Below are positions 37,070 to 49,784 of a stretch of DNA of 64,000 nucleotides, in pieces. Under the pieces are notes generated by a model. The model did no database searches and was not told where the DNA came from. It was given only the letters and a program-made list of their open reading frames with translations. Numbering within the stretch: the stretch's first letter is position 1; each line of letters begins with the position of its first letter. The position numbers and the translations under genes are program-made. The stretch covers positions 89,301 through 153,300 of the forward strand of contig JAIPBS010000004.1 in the NCBI GenBank assembly GCA_021738625.1, in the 5' to 3' direction. This DNA is from Bacteroidales bacterium (lineage in GTDB: Bacteria; Bacteroidota; Bacteroidia; Bacteroidales; JAIOZK01).

Positions 37070-38539
37070 ATGAAAAAGATATTAGGATTTATTGTTGCAG
37101 GAGGTTTTGGAGCGCTGATGGTTTTGGCCATACATGGATTTTTTATTGAATCGGAACAGGCAAGTGCTTCTGTGAAAACCGAACCAACACCTGTGCATCA
37201 GCCATATCAGTCTGTCAGTTATATGCCCGGCCCACCGGTTAACGGACCGGATTTTAGATCGGCTGCAGAAATGACAGTGAATGCTGTGGTGCACATCCAA
37301 ACCACTTTTAAAGGCCGCACCAGTATGTATGATGATTTTTACGGTCAGTTGTGGGAATATTTTGAGGGAACACCTCACTGGGAAAGGGGCCGAAAGGTGA
37401 TTGGATACGGATCGGGTGTGATCATTTCCAATGACGGATATATCGTAACCAACAATCATGTGGTACAGGATGCATCGAAGATTGAAGTGACCTTGAACGA
37501 CAAAAGACAATTCTCCGCTGAGCTGATCGGGAACGATCCTTCAACGGACCTGGCCCTGATCAAGATTGAATCAAAGGATCTGCCTTATTTAAAGTATGGC
37601 GATTCTGATGATGTGAAGATCGGTGAATGGGTGCTGGCTGTCGGAAATCCTTTTAATTTAACGTCCACAGTTACGGCAGGCATTGTGAGTGCCAAAGCCC
37701 GCGATATTAACATTTTGGGTGGAAATACGGCCATTGAATCTTATATTCAAACCGACGCTGCAGTAAATAAAGGGAACAGCGGGGGCGCTTTGGTAAATAC
37801 CAAAGGAGAGTTGGTTGGTATCAATGCCGCTATCGCATCCAACACAGGTTATTACGAGGGATATTCATTTGCCATTCCAGCCAATATAGTTCAGAAAGTA
37901 GTGAGCGATTTTATGGAATTCGGTTCCATTCAGCGCGCCTTTATCGGTGTGATCATTCGCGAGGTTGATGCAGAACTGGCCGAGGAAAATGAAATGGATG
38001 ACATCCGTGGTGTTTATATTGCCGATTTGAGCGAAGGCGGTGGAGCCGAGGATGCAGGTATTAAAGTAGGAGATGTTATCATTGATATTGATGGGATCGG
38101 GGTAAACAGCCTTTCCGAATTGCTCGAAGTGGTTGGCCAGCATCGTCCCGGCGATCATGTTGAGATCACCGTGATCCGTAATGGCGACTTCCTGGAATAT
38201 GACGTTGAGCTGAAAAACGAATTCGGGACAGTGGAAGTGCTGAAAGAAGAAAAGGCGTTTTTTAGTGAGATCCTGGAAGCACAACTTGGTCAGGTAACCA
38301 CTGAAGAGAAGAACCAGCTTGGGATCAATCACGGGCTTAAGGTTCTTTCGGTGGATGATGGCGGATTGCTAAACCGGGGCGATATAAAAGAGGGGTTTAT
38401 TATCACTTCCATCAATGGGCAGTCGGTCAGATCAAAAAGCAATGTTGAGTTTGCAATCAAAAATACACGAAATAATATGGTGCGCATTGAAGGAGTTTAT
38501 CCAAATGGTATGCGCGTTGTTTACAGTTTTTCACTTTAG
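37070..38539 (+). CDS. degP: periplasmic serine protease DegP/HtrA (Do family)
   Basis: A 489-residue envelope protease/chaperone. An N-terminal hydrophobic segment (about residues 5-28) acts as signal or anchor. The trypsin-like domain holds the full triad: His in TNNHVVQ (residue 130), Asp in NDPSTDLALIKI (about 159) and Ser in GNSGGAL (237). PDZ1 (about 285-375) contains GVYIADLSEGGGAEDAGIKV, and a second, weaker PDZ (about 400-489) contains LKVLSVDDGGLL and GFIITSING. Full-length Do family. It probably degrades misfolded envelope proteins under stress. A conventional promoter is not obvious upstream. Confidence 0.95.
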   Translation: MKKILGFIVAGGFGALMVLAIHGFFIESEQASASVKTEPTPVHQPYQSVSYMPGPPVNGPDFRSAAEMTVNAVVHIQTTFKGRTSMYDDFYGQLWEYFEGTPHWERGRKVIGYGSGVIISNDGYIVTNNHVVQDASKIEVTLNDKRQFSAELIGNDPSTDLALIKIESKDLPYLKYGDSDDVKIGEWVLAVGNPFNLTSTVTAGIVSAKARDINILGGNTAIESYIQTDAAVNKGNSGGALVNTKGELVGINAAIASNTGYYEGYSFAIPANIVQKVVSDFMEFGSIQRAFIGVIIREVDAELAEENEMDDIRGVYIADLSEGGGAEDAGIKVGDVIIDIDGIGVNSLSELLEVVGQHRPGDHVEITVIRNGDFLEYDVELKNEFGTVEVLKEEKAFFSEILEAQLGQVTTEEKNQLGINHGLKVLSVDDGGLLNRGDIKEGFIITSINGQSVRSKSNVEFAIKNTRNNMVRIEGVYPNGMRVVYSFSL

Positions 38540-38653
38540 AAAAATAGTAGTGGAAAACACACCCCTGATTTTTTTTTGCTTTGATAACCAGCATGAACAT
38601 AGAACAATTTTAAATTGTTTTACAATTTGCAGGAAATTTAAGCGTTACAAATT

Positions 38654-38684
38654 TTTGTAGAATGGAAAGAATGTTTTATCTTTG
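38654..38684 (+). promoter_or_regulatory. perfect Bacteroidota promoter of the primary sigma factor gene
   Basis: TTTG (38654-38657), exactly 19 bases, then TATCTTTG (38677-38684): a complete match to TTTG-N19-TAnnTTTG. It lies 64 bases before ATG 38749, giving a leader of about 55 bases. It is the best promoter in the window and supports the Bacteroidota assignment. Confidence 0.8.
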
Positions 38685-38748
38685 CGTTTTACACGGTATT
38701 TTTTAACTTATTGTATAACAAGGGGTTATAAGAAAGGATCTTCAAGTT

Positions 38749-39615
38749 ATGAGGCAACTTAAAATTACTAAATCCATAACAAACCGTGAAACAGCATCCC
38801 TTGACAAATATCTTCAGGACATAGGTAAGGAGGAACTGATCACCGCTGAGGAAGAGGTGGAATTGGCGCGTAGGATCAAACAGGGCGATCAGCTTGCACT
38901 CGAAAAACTTACCCGTGCAAATTTAAGATTTGTTGTTTCAGTTGCCAAGCAATACCAGAATCAGGGTTTGAGCTTACCTGATCTGATCAACGAGGGAAAC
39001 CTGGGTTTGATCAAAGCCGCAAAACGTTTTGATGAAACCAGGGGATTTAAATTCATTTCCTACGCTGTATGGTGGATCAGACAATCCATCCTGCAGGCAT
39101 TGGCCGAGCAATCGAGGATTGTTCGTTTGCCGTTGAACCAGGTCGGCTCACTTAATAAGATCAAGAAAGCATCATCCAAACTGGAGCAGCAGTTTGAAAG
39201 AACACCTTCTGCTGATGAAATTGCCACGCAGCTTGAGCTGCCGGGACAAAAGATTGATGCGGCCATGAAGATTTCGACACGCTATGTGTCGATGGATGCG
39301 CCCATTTCACAGGATGATGATACCAAATTTCTGGATGTTTTTGTTACGGATGATACGCCAACCACCGACAGCGATCTTATGCGCGAATCACTGGGCAAAG
39401 AGATACAACGTTCTCTTGCTACCCTGAGCGAAAAGGAGCGCGATGTGGTCAATATGTATTACGGTATCGGTACCAATCACGAATATACATTAGAAGAAAT
39501 TGGCGCCAAATTTGATCTTACCCGCGAACGGGTTCGTCAAATCAAAGAAAAAGCAATCAGAAGACTGAAGCACAATTCAAGAAGCAAATTGCTGAAAGCT
39601 TATCTGGGCTTGTAA
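38749..39615 (+). CDS. rpoD: RNA polymerase primary sigma factor (short Bacteroidota type)
   Basis: A 288-residue sigma-70 factor lacking the long N-terminal region of proteobacterial RpoD, as is normal in Bacteroidota. Region 1.2 is [20 protein letters not shown], 2.1-2.4 runs from LANRF-like [16 protein letters not shown] to [20 protein letters not shown], region 3 follows, and region 4.2 is [20 protein letters not shown] (-33 recognition). It directs housekeeping transcription from TTTG/TAnnTTTG promoters, examples of which lie in this window, including its own. The next gene is separated by a clear terminator, so it is monocistronic. Confidence 0.96.
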   Translation: MRQLKITKSITNRETASLDKYLQDIGKEELITAEEEVELARRIKQGDQLALEKLTRANLRFVVSVAKQYQNQGLSLPDLINEGNLGLIKAAKRFDETRGFKFISYAVWWIRQSILQALAEQSRIVRLPLNQVGSLNKIKKASSKLEQQFERTPSADEIATQLELPGQKIDAAMKISTRYVSMDAPISQDDDTKFLDVFVTDDTPTTDSDLMRESLGKEIQRSLATLSEKERDVVNMYYGIGTNHEYTLEEIGAKFDLTRERVRQIKEKAIRRLKHNSRSKLLKAYLGL

Positions 39616-39651
39616 TATGATCGCGCTATAGGCTGCGTTGTTTATAAAAAG

Positions 39652-39697
39652 TGGATTACGTGGATAATTTTTTTTTATCAGGTAATCCATTTTTTTT
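39652..39697 (+). terminator. rho-independent terminator of rpoD
   Basis: TGGATTAC (39652-39659) pairs with GTAATCCA (39682-39689), extended inward by TGGATAA with TTATCA, and the stem is followed by a run of eight T. It lies 37 bases after the rpoD stop. Confidence 0.7.
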
Positions 39698-39704
39698 ATT
39701 TTTG
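39697..39704 (+). promoter_or_regulatory. possible -7 box of the GAPDH gene
   Basis: TATTTTTG at 39697-39704 with TTTA 19 bases upstream (39674-39677) fits the consensus with one mismatch, but the -33 half lies inside the rpoD terminator, which weakens the call. ATG follows at 39759. Confidence 0.38.
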
Positions 39705-39758
39705 ATTTTCGGATGGACTTCTTGCCCCGAAATGATTTATTAACTAAAACGATATGTT

Positions 39759-42937
<3,179 letters not shown>

Positions 42938-43011
42938 TGGTCGGATCAGAAAAAAATATTCGGCTTGCGTATTACCCCATTTGTATTGAATGACTTTGAA
43001 TAGCTCCGGGC

Positions 43012-43042
43012 TTTTCATTTTGCACCAATTAAACTATCTTTG
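43012..43042 (+). promoter_or_regulatory. promoter of yidC
   Basis: TTTT (43012-43015), 19 bases, then TATCTTTG (43035-43042), identical to the -7 box of rpoD; one mismatch in the -33 half. ATG follows 38 bases later. Confidence 0.5.
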
Positions 43043-43080
43043 CGGCTGCCAAAAGTAAAAGGATCTTAAAATATTTTTAG

Positions 43081-45024
43081 ATGAACCGCAATACAATCAT
43101 CGGGCTGTTACTCATAGGCGCCATTTTTATCATATGGAGCTCCACGATGCAGCCGCCGGAACCCGAACAGGACCAGACAACAACAGAAGATACAACCCAA
43201 CAGAAGGTTGCTGAAAAGGAAAAAGTTGTTCCTGAAAAAACAACCGAACCCAAACAAGCTGAAAGAACTCCTGAAATTGTTTCCGGGGGTGAACAGGCCG
43301 AAAAAGCCGCTGAATTTGAAAGATTCGGTGACTTCTCTCATGCCGCATCCGGTGAGCAGAAGTATTATACACTCGAAACCGACCTCATAAAGTTAAAGAT
43401 ATCAAATGAGGGCGGACGTGTACACAGCGTCCAGCTGAAAAAATACCAGACATACGACTCGCTTCCCCTGATTTTATTTGATTCCGATAGTGCCAGGTTT
43501 GGATTGCAGTTTTCCAACCAAACCCGCCAGATGAACACCACCGATCTTTATTTTCATCCCTATTGGCCTGATATGAGATACAATGGTTTGGACAGCGTTT
43601 ACATTAAACCCGGCGATTCGGTTCAATTTGCCATGCGCATGTATCCCAATGGCGAATCTTCAGAATTCGATGCATCAAAGTACATTGAGTATGTTTACAC
43701 CATCCGGGGCGATCAATACCGCATCCCGGTGGATGTGAACTTTATCAATGTGAAAGACGTCGTTACGCCCAACATGAGTGATGCGATTGATTTCTTATGG
43801 GAGGCAAATCTCCGGCAACAGGAAAAAATCGTCAGCAGATGGAATGCCCCAACAGTCTATTATAAATGGTACAACGATGATGTGGATCATCTTTCAGAAT
43901 CCGGAGACGATCAGGAGGACCTGGAAACCAGGGTGAAATGGGTGTCTTTTAAACAACATTTTTTCTGTTCATCAATCATTGCCGATGATTATTTTGCAAG
44001 CGCACCAAGGATTGCTGTGGCCCAGGAAGAAAATTCCAATAACCCCCGTTATCTGAAAACCATGTTTGCCGATGTCAGGCTGCCATATAACCGCATGCTC
44101 GACCAGCAATCAACTTCTTTCTCCTTTTTCTTCGGGCCATTGAAATACAACACCCTTAGAAAGTACCATATTGGCCTTGAACGGCAAATCCCACTGGGAT
44201 GGAGTTTCGCTCCCCTTGCGTGGATCAACATTTACGCGGTGATCCCGGTGTTCAATTTTCTCGGACAATTTGGATGGAATTATGGAATTATCATACTGAT
44301 CCTTACCATCTTGCTAAAACTTTTGCTTTTCCCTATTGCCTATAAGATGTATAAGTCATCTGCCAAAATGCGGGTGCTTAAACCCGAGATCGAGGAGATC
44401 AGCAAAAAATTCCCCAAGAAAGAGGATGCTATGAAGAAGCAGCAGGCCACCATGGCACTTTACAAAAAGGCAGGTGTAAATCCGCTAGCAGGTTGCGTTC
44501 CAATGCTGATGCAGTTTCCGATCCTGATCGCCATGTTTCGCTTTTTCCCTTCAAGTATTGAACTGAGGCAACAGCCGTTCCTGTGGGCAACGGACCTTTC
44601 TTCCTATGATGCAATTGTTTCGTGGAGCCAGGATATTCCGCTGATCAGCCAGTTTTATGGCAATCACATCAGTTTGTTTACACTTCTTATGACCGTTTCA
44701 ACCATCATTTACACCCGGCTGAATAACCAGATGATGTCTACCGGCCAGCAAATGCCCGGTATGAAGGTGATGATGTACCTTATGCCCATCATGTTCCTGG
44801 GTATTTTCAACAACTACGCCGCCGCGCTAAGTTATTATTATCTTTTGGCCAACCTGATCACCTTTGCACAAATGTATGTTTTCAGATGGGCAATAGATGA
44901 AAAGAAACTGCGGAAACAAATCGAGCTGGCCAAGAAACGGCCGGTAAAAAAATCAGGTTTCCAGAAACGCCTGGAAGAAGCAGCCAAAAAGAGAGGATAT
45001 CAGCAGCCGAAGAAAAGAAAGTAG
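43081..45024 (+). CDS. yidC: membrane protein insertase YidC
   Basis: A 647-residue YidC of the Gram-negative type. N-terminal anchor (about residues 5-20), an acidic Gln/Glu/Thr-rich linker, the large periplasmic beta domain (about 95-360), then the five-span insertase core (about 375-600): the amphipathic segment, WNYGIIILILTILLKLLLFP with the conserved Lys, MALYKKAGVNPLAGCVPMLM, and FLGIFNNYAAALSYYYLLAN. The basic C-terminal tail (KKRGYQQPKKRK) suits ribosome contact. It inserts inner-membrane proteins with or without SecYEG. It starts right after a good promoter. Confidence 0.96.
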   Translation: MNRNTIIGLLLIGAIFIIWSSTMQPPEPEQDQTTTEDTTQQKVAEKEKVVPEKTTEPKQAERTPEIVSGGEQAEKAAEFERFGDFSHAASGEQKYYTLETDLIKLKISNEGGRVHSVQLKKYQTYDSLPLILFDSDSARFGLQFSNQTRQMNTTDLYFHPYWPDMRYNGLDSVYIKPGDSVQFAMRMYPNGESSEFDASKYIEYVYTIRGDQYRIPVDVNFINVKDVVTPNMSDAIDFLWEANLRQQEKIVSRWNAPTVYYKWYNDDVDHLSESGDDQEDLETRVKWVSFKQHFFCSSIIADDYFASAPRIAVAQEENSNNPRYLKTMFADVRLPYNRMLDQQSTSFSFFFGPLKYNTLRKYHIGLERQIPLGWSFAPLAWINIYAVIPVFNFLGQFGWNYGIIILILTILLKLLLFPIAYKMYKSSAKMRVLKPEIEEISKKFPKKEDAMKKQQATMALYKKAGVNPLAGCVPMLMQFPILIAMFRFFPSSIELRQQPFLWATDLSSYDAIVSWSQDIPLISQFYGNHISLFTLLMTVSTIIYTRLNNQMMSTGQQMPGMKVMMYLMPIMFLGIFNNYAAALSYYYLLANLITFAQMYVFRWAIDEKKLRKQIELAKKRPVKKSGFQKRLEEAAKKRGYQQPKKRK

Positions 45025-45063
45025 AAATTTTCAACGAATGGATATTATTGGCGTACTGGAAAC

Positions 45064-45114
45064 AAAACTGACCAATCCCGCATGGCGGGATTCATTTCAC
45101 AAATCGTCAGTTTT
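45064..45114 (+). repeat. nested inverted repeat downstream of yidC
   Basis: AATCCCGC (45074-45081) and GCGGGATT (45085-45092) form a tight hairpin with a 3-base loop, and the outer arms AAAACTGAC (45064-45072) and GTCAGTTTT (45106-45114) pair around it. No long T tract follows, so it may end yidC transcription only partly, or be a small repeated palindromic element. Confidence 0.55.
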
Positions 45115-45537
45115 GATTTCCCGCGAAGCGGTTTTAATTTCAAATTTGTACATCAAAAGATTTTTAAATTATCGTAGTCCCTGTTTGGGAATTATTTTCC
45201 TGCTTTGGGATGTTTTTTGGAAGGATATGTTCGTATAAGATTTTGATTGTTAGTAATATTTATAATCTGGTATAATATTTGTTATAATATATAAATTATT
45301 ATTTTTCGGATAATCAAGACGGCCTTGTTGGATTGAAGAATTGTTGAGGGAGATTTGTGGTGATGTTCTTAATATATTGATAACAAATGCATTATAGTGT
45401 AAGTTGTTTTTTTGTAAAAATGTATGTTTTTCAGATTAACTTTTTTTAGCGCATGCTGTTTCTCATTTTGAGAAAATGTGCTAATATTACGTCTCAAACC
45501 AGAACTGTGAAAGAGAATATTAAAATCTTGAAAATTT
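45115..45537 (+). other. AT-rich intergenic region without recognisable gene
   Basis: About 420 bases of very AT-rich DNA between the yidC hairpin and the next coding sequence. I see no RNA gene, no convincing open frame and no full promoter match. A short palindrome, TCTCATTTTGAGA, lies near 45461-45473. The last part presumably contains the promoter of the T9SS protein gene. Confidence 0.5.
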
Positions 45538-47061
45538 ATGCACCCAAAGGTTAGAAGTTATTTGCTGGTGGGATTGACCGCAATGTTGGCCCTGCCGGGT
45601 ATTGTTGTGAATGCCGGAACCATAAATGTTGAAAAAATTCAAAACCGGGCTAAAGCGGAAATTGCTGTTGAGTCATATTATATGCGACTGCATCAAGACT
45701 ACAGGTCACAGTTTGATCCTGCTTATCTTGCCTTTCATTCTCAGAAAACATTATTCCCCGATGTTGATTTTACCCTGGATACCGTTCGTGTTAAGTCCAT
45801 TCAGGACGACCAAACAAGGTATATTTACACCTATTCCCCCTCACCCGATTATTATCGGCTAATGACACAAATTGAGGTATGGGATGGTCAAATCTGGCAA
45901 CCTCGATCCAAGCAACAAAATGAATATGATGATTATGGCAATGTCCTGAATTCTACCTGGCAGGTCTGGGAAGGCAGCGGATGGGTGAACTCCTCAAAAA
46001 AGATTTATACCTATGACGGCGATCTGGTACTCTCAACACTTATCAAAACCTGGCAAAGCGGAAGTTGGGTGAATTTAATGATGGGGTCTTACACGTACAA
46101 CACCAACGGATTGGTGGTTTCCTATCTGGAAGAAATATGGGAGGAAGGAGATTGGCAAAATCATACTCATGAGGTTTATACCTTTGATGATAACAACAAC
46201 ATGCTGACCGCCTTTGGTGAATACTGGGGCGACTCATTGTGGGTAAACGACCAAAAGCACACCTATACTTATGATAATTCAAACCTGCATACAGCTACGG
46301 ATGAAGAATGGATATCCGGTGAATGGGAATATATTTACAGGCAAACGTACACGCACAATGCAGCAGGCCAACCTACCGCTATTGTTGGAGAGGTTTATGA
46401 TGATGAAAACTGGCAAAACAGCCAGAAAGATACCTATGATTACAATGCAAGCGGACAGCCGGCAGTAAATATAACCCAATCATGGCAATCAGGCGCCTGG
46501 TTGAATGCTGAAAGAAATTCATACACCTACGATAATTATGGCGGTGTTGAGAGTCACCTGATTAAAAGTTGGGAAGATGACGCCTGGCAGGAATTCAGCC
46601 TTACGCAGTATTCTTACGATAATTATGGAAATGGGGAGTCGGGTGATTACTATGTTTGGCATGGGGGAACCTGGCTGCAGATTTTCGATGGCCCTCTCAC
46701 GGTATATGGTGATTATGGCGGTTCCATTGAACATTATGCAGGTTACCATGTGGTAGCTGCATTTTCGTCAACAACTGTCGGCATTGAACAAGCAAACGTA
46801 AATGGGCCGGTTGATTTTTATTGTTATCCCAATCCTGCAGATGGAGTGGTTTACATTGAATTCAGGGATAGTGGTTCTTATCCTCTTACAATCAATATTT
46901 CTGATATACATGGAAAAGCATTAAAGAAAATATACATGGGTTTTGAACGGACAGAACAATCCCGGGTTACCATTGATGTGAAAGATTTTTCATCGGGCGT
47001 ATATCTGCTCAGTGTTGAAATGAATGATCATGTACAATCGGAAAAAATATTTGTAAAATAA
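45538..47061 (+). CDS. secreted repeat protein with T9SS sorting domain
   Basis: A 507-residue protein with a signal peptide (residues 1-26, ending VNAG). Residues 105-400 contain nine or ten tandem units of about 29 residues with the pattern W-x2-G-x-W-x5-10-YTYDxxG (examples: WQSGSWVNLMMGSYTYNTNG, WQSGAWLNAERNSYTYDNYG). These resemble RHS/YD-type beta-hairpin repeats and probably form an elongated beta structure. The last 80 residues are a T9SS type A sorting domain (YPNPADGVVYIEF, ending GVYLLSVEMND and KIFVK), so it is exported and attached to the cell surface or released. Binding partner unknown. It precedes a second T9SS protein by 45 bases, probably in one operon. Confidence 0.85.
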   Translation: MHPKVRSYLLVGLTAMLALPGIVVNAGTINVEKIQNRAKAEIAVESYYMRLHQDYRSQFDPAYLAFHSQKTLFPDVDFTLDTVRVKSIQDDQTRYIYTYSPSPDYYRLMTQIEVWDGQIWQPRSKQQNEYDDYGNVLNSTWQVWEGSGWVNSSKKIYTYDGDLVLSTLIKTWQSGSWVNLMMGSYTYNTNGLVVSYLEEIWEEGDWQNHTHEVYTFDDNNNMLTAFGEYWGDSLWVNDQKHTYTYDNSNLHTATDEEWISGEWEYIYRQTYTHNAAGQPTAIVGEVYDDENWQNSQKDTYDYNASGQPAVNITQSWQSGAWLNAERNSYTYDNYGGVESHLIKSWEDDAWQEFSLTQYSYDNYGNGESGDYYVWHGGTWLQIFDGPLTVYGDYGGSIEHYAGYHVVAAFSSTTVGIEQANVNGPVDFYCYPNPADGVVYIEFRDSGSYPLTINISDIHGKALKKIYMGFERTEQSRVTIDVKDFSSGVYLLSVEMNDHVQSEKIFVK

Positions 47062-47105
47062 AAATATAGCAATTAACGGAAATTTTAACCAAAAAAATAA
47101 TCATT

Positions 47106-49478
47106 ATGAAAACGAGAATTTACCCTTTCCTATCAGCTTTTGCCGCACTGTTTCTCAGTTTGGCAATGATTAGCGTTCAGGCACAGGATCCGCCTGAGAT
47201 CACTTTGATACAGCCCAATGATGCGGGCATTGAGATTGAAGTAGGATCCGATTACCTGATCTCCTGGACGGACAATTTTTCTCAGCCTGTGAAAATTCTT
47301 TACAGCACGGATGACGGTGCCAGCTTTACCGATATGCCGGGCGCTTCATCCGTTACAGGATCAACCTGGTCATGGAGTACTACTGGTTTTTCCACTGGTA
47401 CCAATTACAGGATCAGAGTTAAAAGCTCGGTTAATAGCACATATGGAGCAGAAAGTGAAAATAGCTTTTCCCTGGTAACAACTGTTGATCCGGAGATTGA
47501 GGTTATTTACCCTTCTGAGGCAGGCATTGTTTGGGCGCCCGGTACAACACATTTAATTAGCTGGACCGATAATCTGAACGTACCGGTGACCATTCAAATC
47601 AGGAAGTTTGATCCAATGGTAACAACAGAAATTGCAACGGATGTTGAGGGAACTACCTACGAATGGACGGTGCCCTCTGATTTTCCTGAATTCGATAATT
47701 ATAAAATCCTTGTTAGAGGAGCTGGTGTGTACGGTGCGAGTGAAGAATATTTTGAGATTGGTTCGACAGCCGCTTATGAAATCAGTGAGATTTTCCAGCC
47801 AAAAGGTGGTGAAGAATGGGTTCCGGGCACAGACCACTTGATTTCATGGCAAGATAATTTTTCGGGATCGGTTGATATTTACCTGTATAAAGGTGGTGCA
47901 GAAGACTCTGAAATTCAAATGGGCGTGACAGGCAGTACTTATTCCTGGTCGATACCCTCTGGTTTAGATTTGGCTACCGATTATACTGTGATGATATTTA
48001 AATCTGATAACCATGATGTGTATCTTGAGAGTGCTCAATTCGAAATCACCAATCAACCCAGTAACGGTGAAATTTATGAAGTGCTTCAGCCTGATGGCGG
48101 TGAAAACTGGCTCAGGGGAACTTCTCATTTGATTTCCTGGAGAGATAACCTGACAGGAAATGTGGATATTGAGATATATAAAGGTGCAACTTTGAAAACT
48201 ACCTTAAGCGATATCACTGGAAGCACCACAACCTGGGATATTCCTGATGATGAAGTGAACTATCCCAATGGTTCAGATTATAAAGTTAAGGTTGTCAGTG
48301 TTGATGACGATGATATTTATGCCTGGGGTGGAACTTTCAGCATATCTGCATCCCTTGGTGGTTCCATCACCGTTTTGCAGCCCAGTATTGATGGGCTTAT
48401 CTGGCAAAGAGGACAAACCTATCTGATCTCATGGACAGACGATCTGGTTGAACCGGTTGACATTCGATTGAAGAATAGCGAAACAAATGAGATAGATCTT
48501 ATCGCAGAGGGTGTTGAAGGTTCTACATATGAATGGACCATTGATGAAGCACAGGAGCTAGGTGATAAGTTTTTAATAGGAATTAGAAGTAGCGAGGATT
48601 ATGGTATACAGGATTTTAGTGAATTCTACTTTGACATAGTAAATCATACCCCCGGCGGACAAATCTACGAAGTATTTCAACCCGAAGCCGGAGATGAATG
48701 GTTGCTGAATTCAACTTATCTGATCTCCTGGAATGATAATCTCACAGAGAATGTGAACATAGATTTGGTTGATTATGACGGCGCTCCTGATATTATTCCA
48801 ATCGCTACAGAAGTAGGCGAATCAACCTATAGCTGGACCATCGATGATGATGATTTCGATTTAGGTGATAATTATACGGTAAGAATTTCCAGCGTTCTAA
48901 ACTCAGGTATTAAAAAGGAAAGCGGTACTTTCTCTATAATTCTCACAAGCGGAGATATCGACCTTGAAGCTCCAAACGGTGGCGAAAGCTGGACCATCGG
49001 AAATAATTACTGGATCACATGGACGGATAATCTCACAGAGAATGTTGAAATTGATTTATACAAAAACGATGCGTATTTCGATGACATTGCTGATGATGTT
49101 GAAGGTAGCACATATGTTTGGAATACAACCGGTTTAACTGCAGCCGACGATTACAAAGTAAAAGTATTCAGTACATTGGATGAAGATATTTCTGACATTA
49201 GTGATGATGTCTTCTCACTTGTTGACCCTGTCAACATTGCCGTATATCCCAACCCGGCCAATTCATACGTTACAATCACACTGAATGGCTTATCAGAGGG
49301 GGATTATGAGTTAAGCTTGTTTAACCAGTACAACATTGAGGTACTGTCCACTTCATTCAACATCTCAACCGGAAATGCTTACAGGCTCTCAACAGCCGGG
49401 CTGCCCGACGGGGTTTACTTCCTCACCCTCACCAACAGCGAGAGTAGGATCTCAAAGAAGATTGTGGTGCAGCATTAA
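47106..49478 (+). CDS. large secreted protein of seven Ig-like repeats with T9SS sorting domain
   Basis: A 790-residue protein with a signal peptide ending VQAQ (residue 27). Seven tandem domains of about 95 residues follow, each carrying a variant of G-T-x-HLISWTDNL (ISWTDNF, ISWTDNL, ISWQDNF, ISWRDNL, ISWTDDL, ISWNDNL, ITWTDNL) and closing with a GSTYxW strand. The pattern matches the Kre9/KNH or Ser-Thr-rich GPI-anchored membrane-like domain found in surface proteins. The C-terminal 80 residues are a T9SS type A sorting domain (YPNPANSYVTITL, ending GVYFLTLTNSES and KIVVQH). It is probably a surface-attached adhesive stalk. Confidence 0.86.
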   Translation: MKTRIYPFLSAFAALFLSLAMISVQAQDPPEITLIQPNDAGIEIEVGSDYLISWTDNFSQPVKILYSTDDGASFTDMPGASSVTGSTWSWSTTGFSTGTNYRIRVKSSVNSTYGAESENSFSLVTTVDPEIEVIYPSEAGIVWAPGTTHLISWTDNLNVPVTIQIRKFDPMVTTEIATDVEGTTYEWTVPSDFPEFDNYKILVRGAGVYGASEEYFEIGSTAAYEISEIFQPKGGEEWVPGTDHLISWQDNFSGSVDIYLYKGGAEDSEIQMGVTGSTYSWSIPSGLDLATDYTVMIFKSDNHDVYLESAQFEITNQPSNGEIYEVLQPDGGENWLRGTSHLISWRDNLTGNVDIEIYKGATLKTTLSDITGSTTTWDIPDDEVNYPNGSDYKVKVVSVDDDDIYAWGGTFSISASLGGSITVLQPSIDGLIWQRGQTYLISWTDDLVEPVDIRLKNSETNEIDLIAEGVEGSTYEWTIDEAQELGDKFLIGIRSSEDYGIQDFSEFYFDIVNHTPGGQIYEVFQPEAGDEWLLNSTYLISWNDNLTENVNIDLVDYDGAPDIIPIATEVGESTYSWTIDDDDFDLGDNYTVRISSVLNSGIKKESGTFSIILTSGDIDLEAPNGGESWTIGNNYWITWTDNLTENVEIDLYKNDAYFDDIADDVEGSTYVWNTTGLTAADDYKVKVFSTLDEDISDISDDVFSLVDPVNIAVYPNPANSYVTITLNGLSEGDYELSLFNQYNIEVLSTSFNISTGNAYRLSTAGLPDGVYFLTLTNSESRISKKIVVQH

Positions 49479-49500
49479 GAATGGTAAAGGAATAAAATCA

Positions 49501-49534
49501 AAAGCCCTACATGATGAATGTGGGGCTTTTTTTT
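49501..49534 (+). terminator. rho-independent terminator of the T9SS protein operon
   Basis: AAAGCCCTACAT (49501-49512) pairs with ATGTGGGGCTTT (49518-49529), with one G-T pair, over a 5-base loop, and continues into a run of T. It starts 23 bases after the stop codon. Confidence 0.8.
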
Positions 49535-49784
49535 GCTTAAATATTGCAGCCCCTATTAACCTAATGTTAACGATTTGTTATATATTTGAAATCTTCTGGC
49601 AACAAAACTACTGGCTATAAATTCAATTGTTAAAACAAACGATCATTTTCACCAAACAGAAGTTGACTGGTAAACTGAAATAATCATTAAGTTTGCTGAA
49701 AGAACCTTTATAATGGTACGCATGGTTTGTGGGTCAGGTGGCGGAGCTGCACCCGGGCTGAAATAATAACTTAAAAGTCAATTT
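49535..49784 (+). promoter_or_regulatory. long leader of the polysaccharide locus
   Basis: About 250 bases with no gene. A -7-like box TATATTTG lies at 49581-49588; no TTTG is placed correctly upstream. Transcription from it would give a leader of about 190 bases before gmd. Long leaders are common in front of capsule loci that use NusG-like antiterminators, but no such gene or recognition element can be demonstrated here. Confidence 0.35.

Noticed and set aside
45038..45238. 66-residue open frame after yidC
   Set aside because: Its first part is the nested inverted repeat at 45064-45114 and the rest is AT-rich with no protein-like pattern.
49724..49764. JUMPstart/ops-like element in the leader before gmd
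   Set aside because: GGTGGCGGAGCTG has only a vague likeness to the ops core and no RfaH or UpxY-type gene is present in the window.
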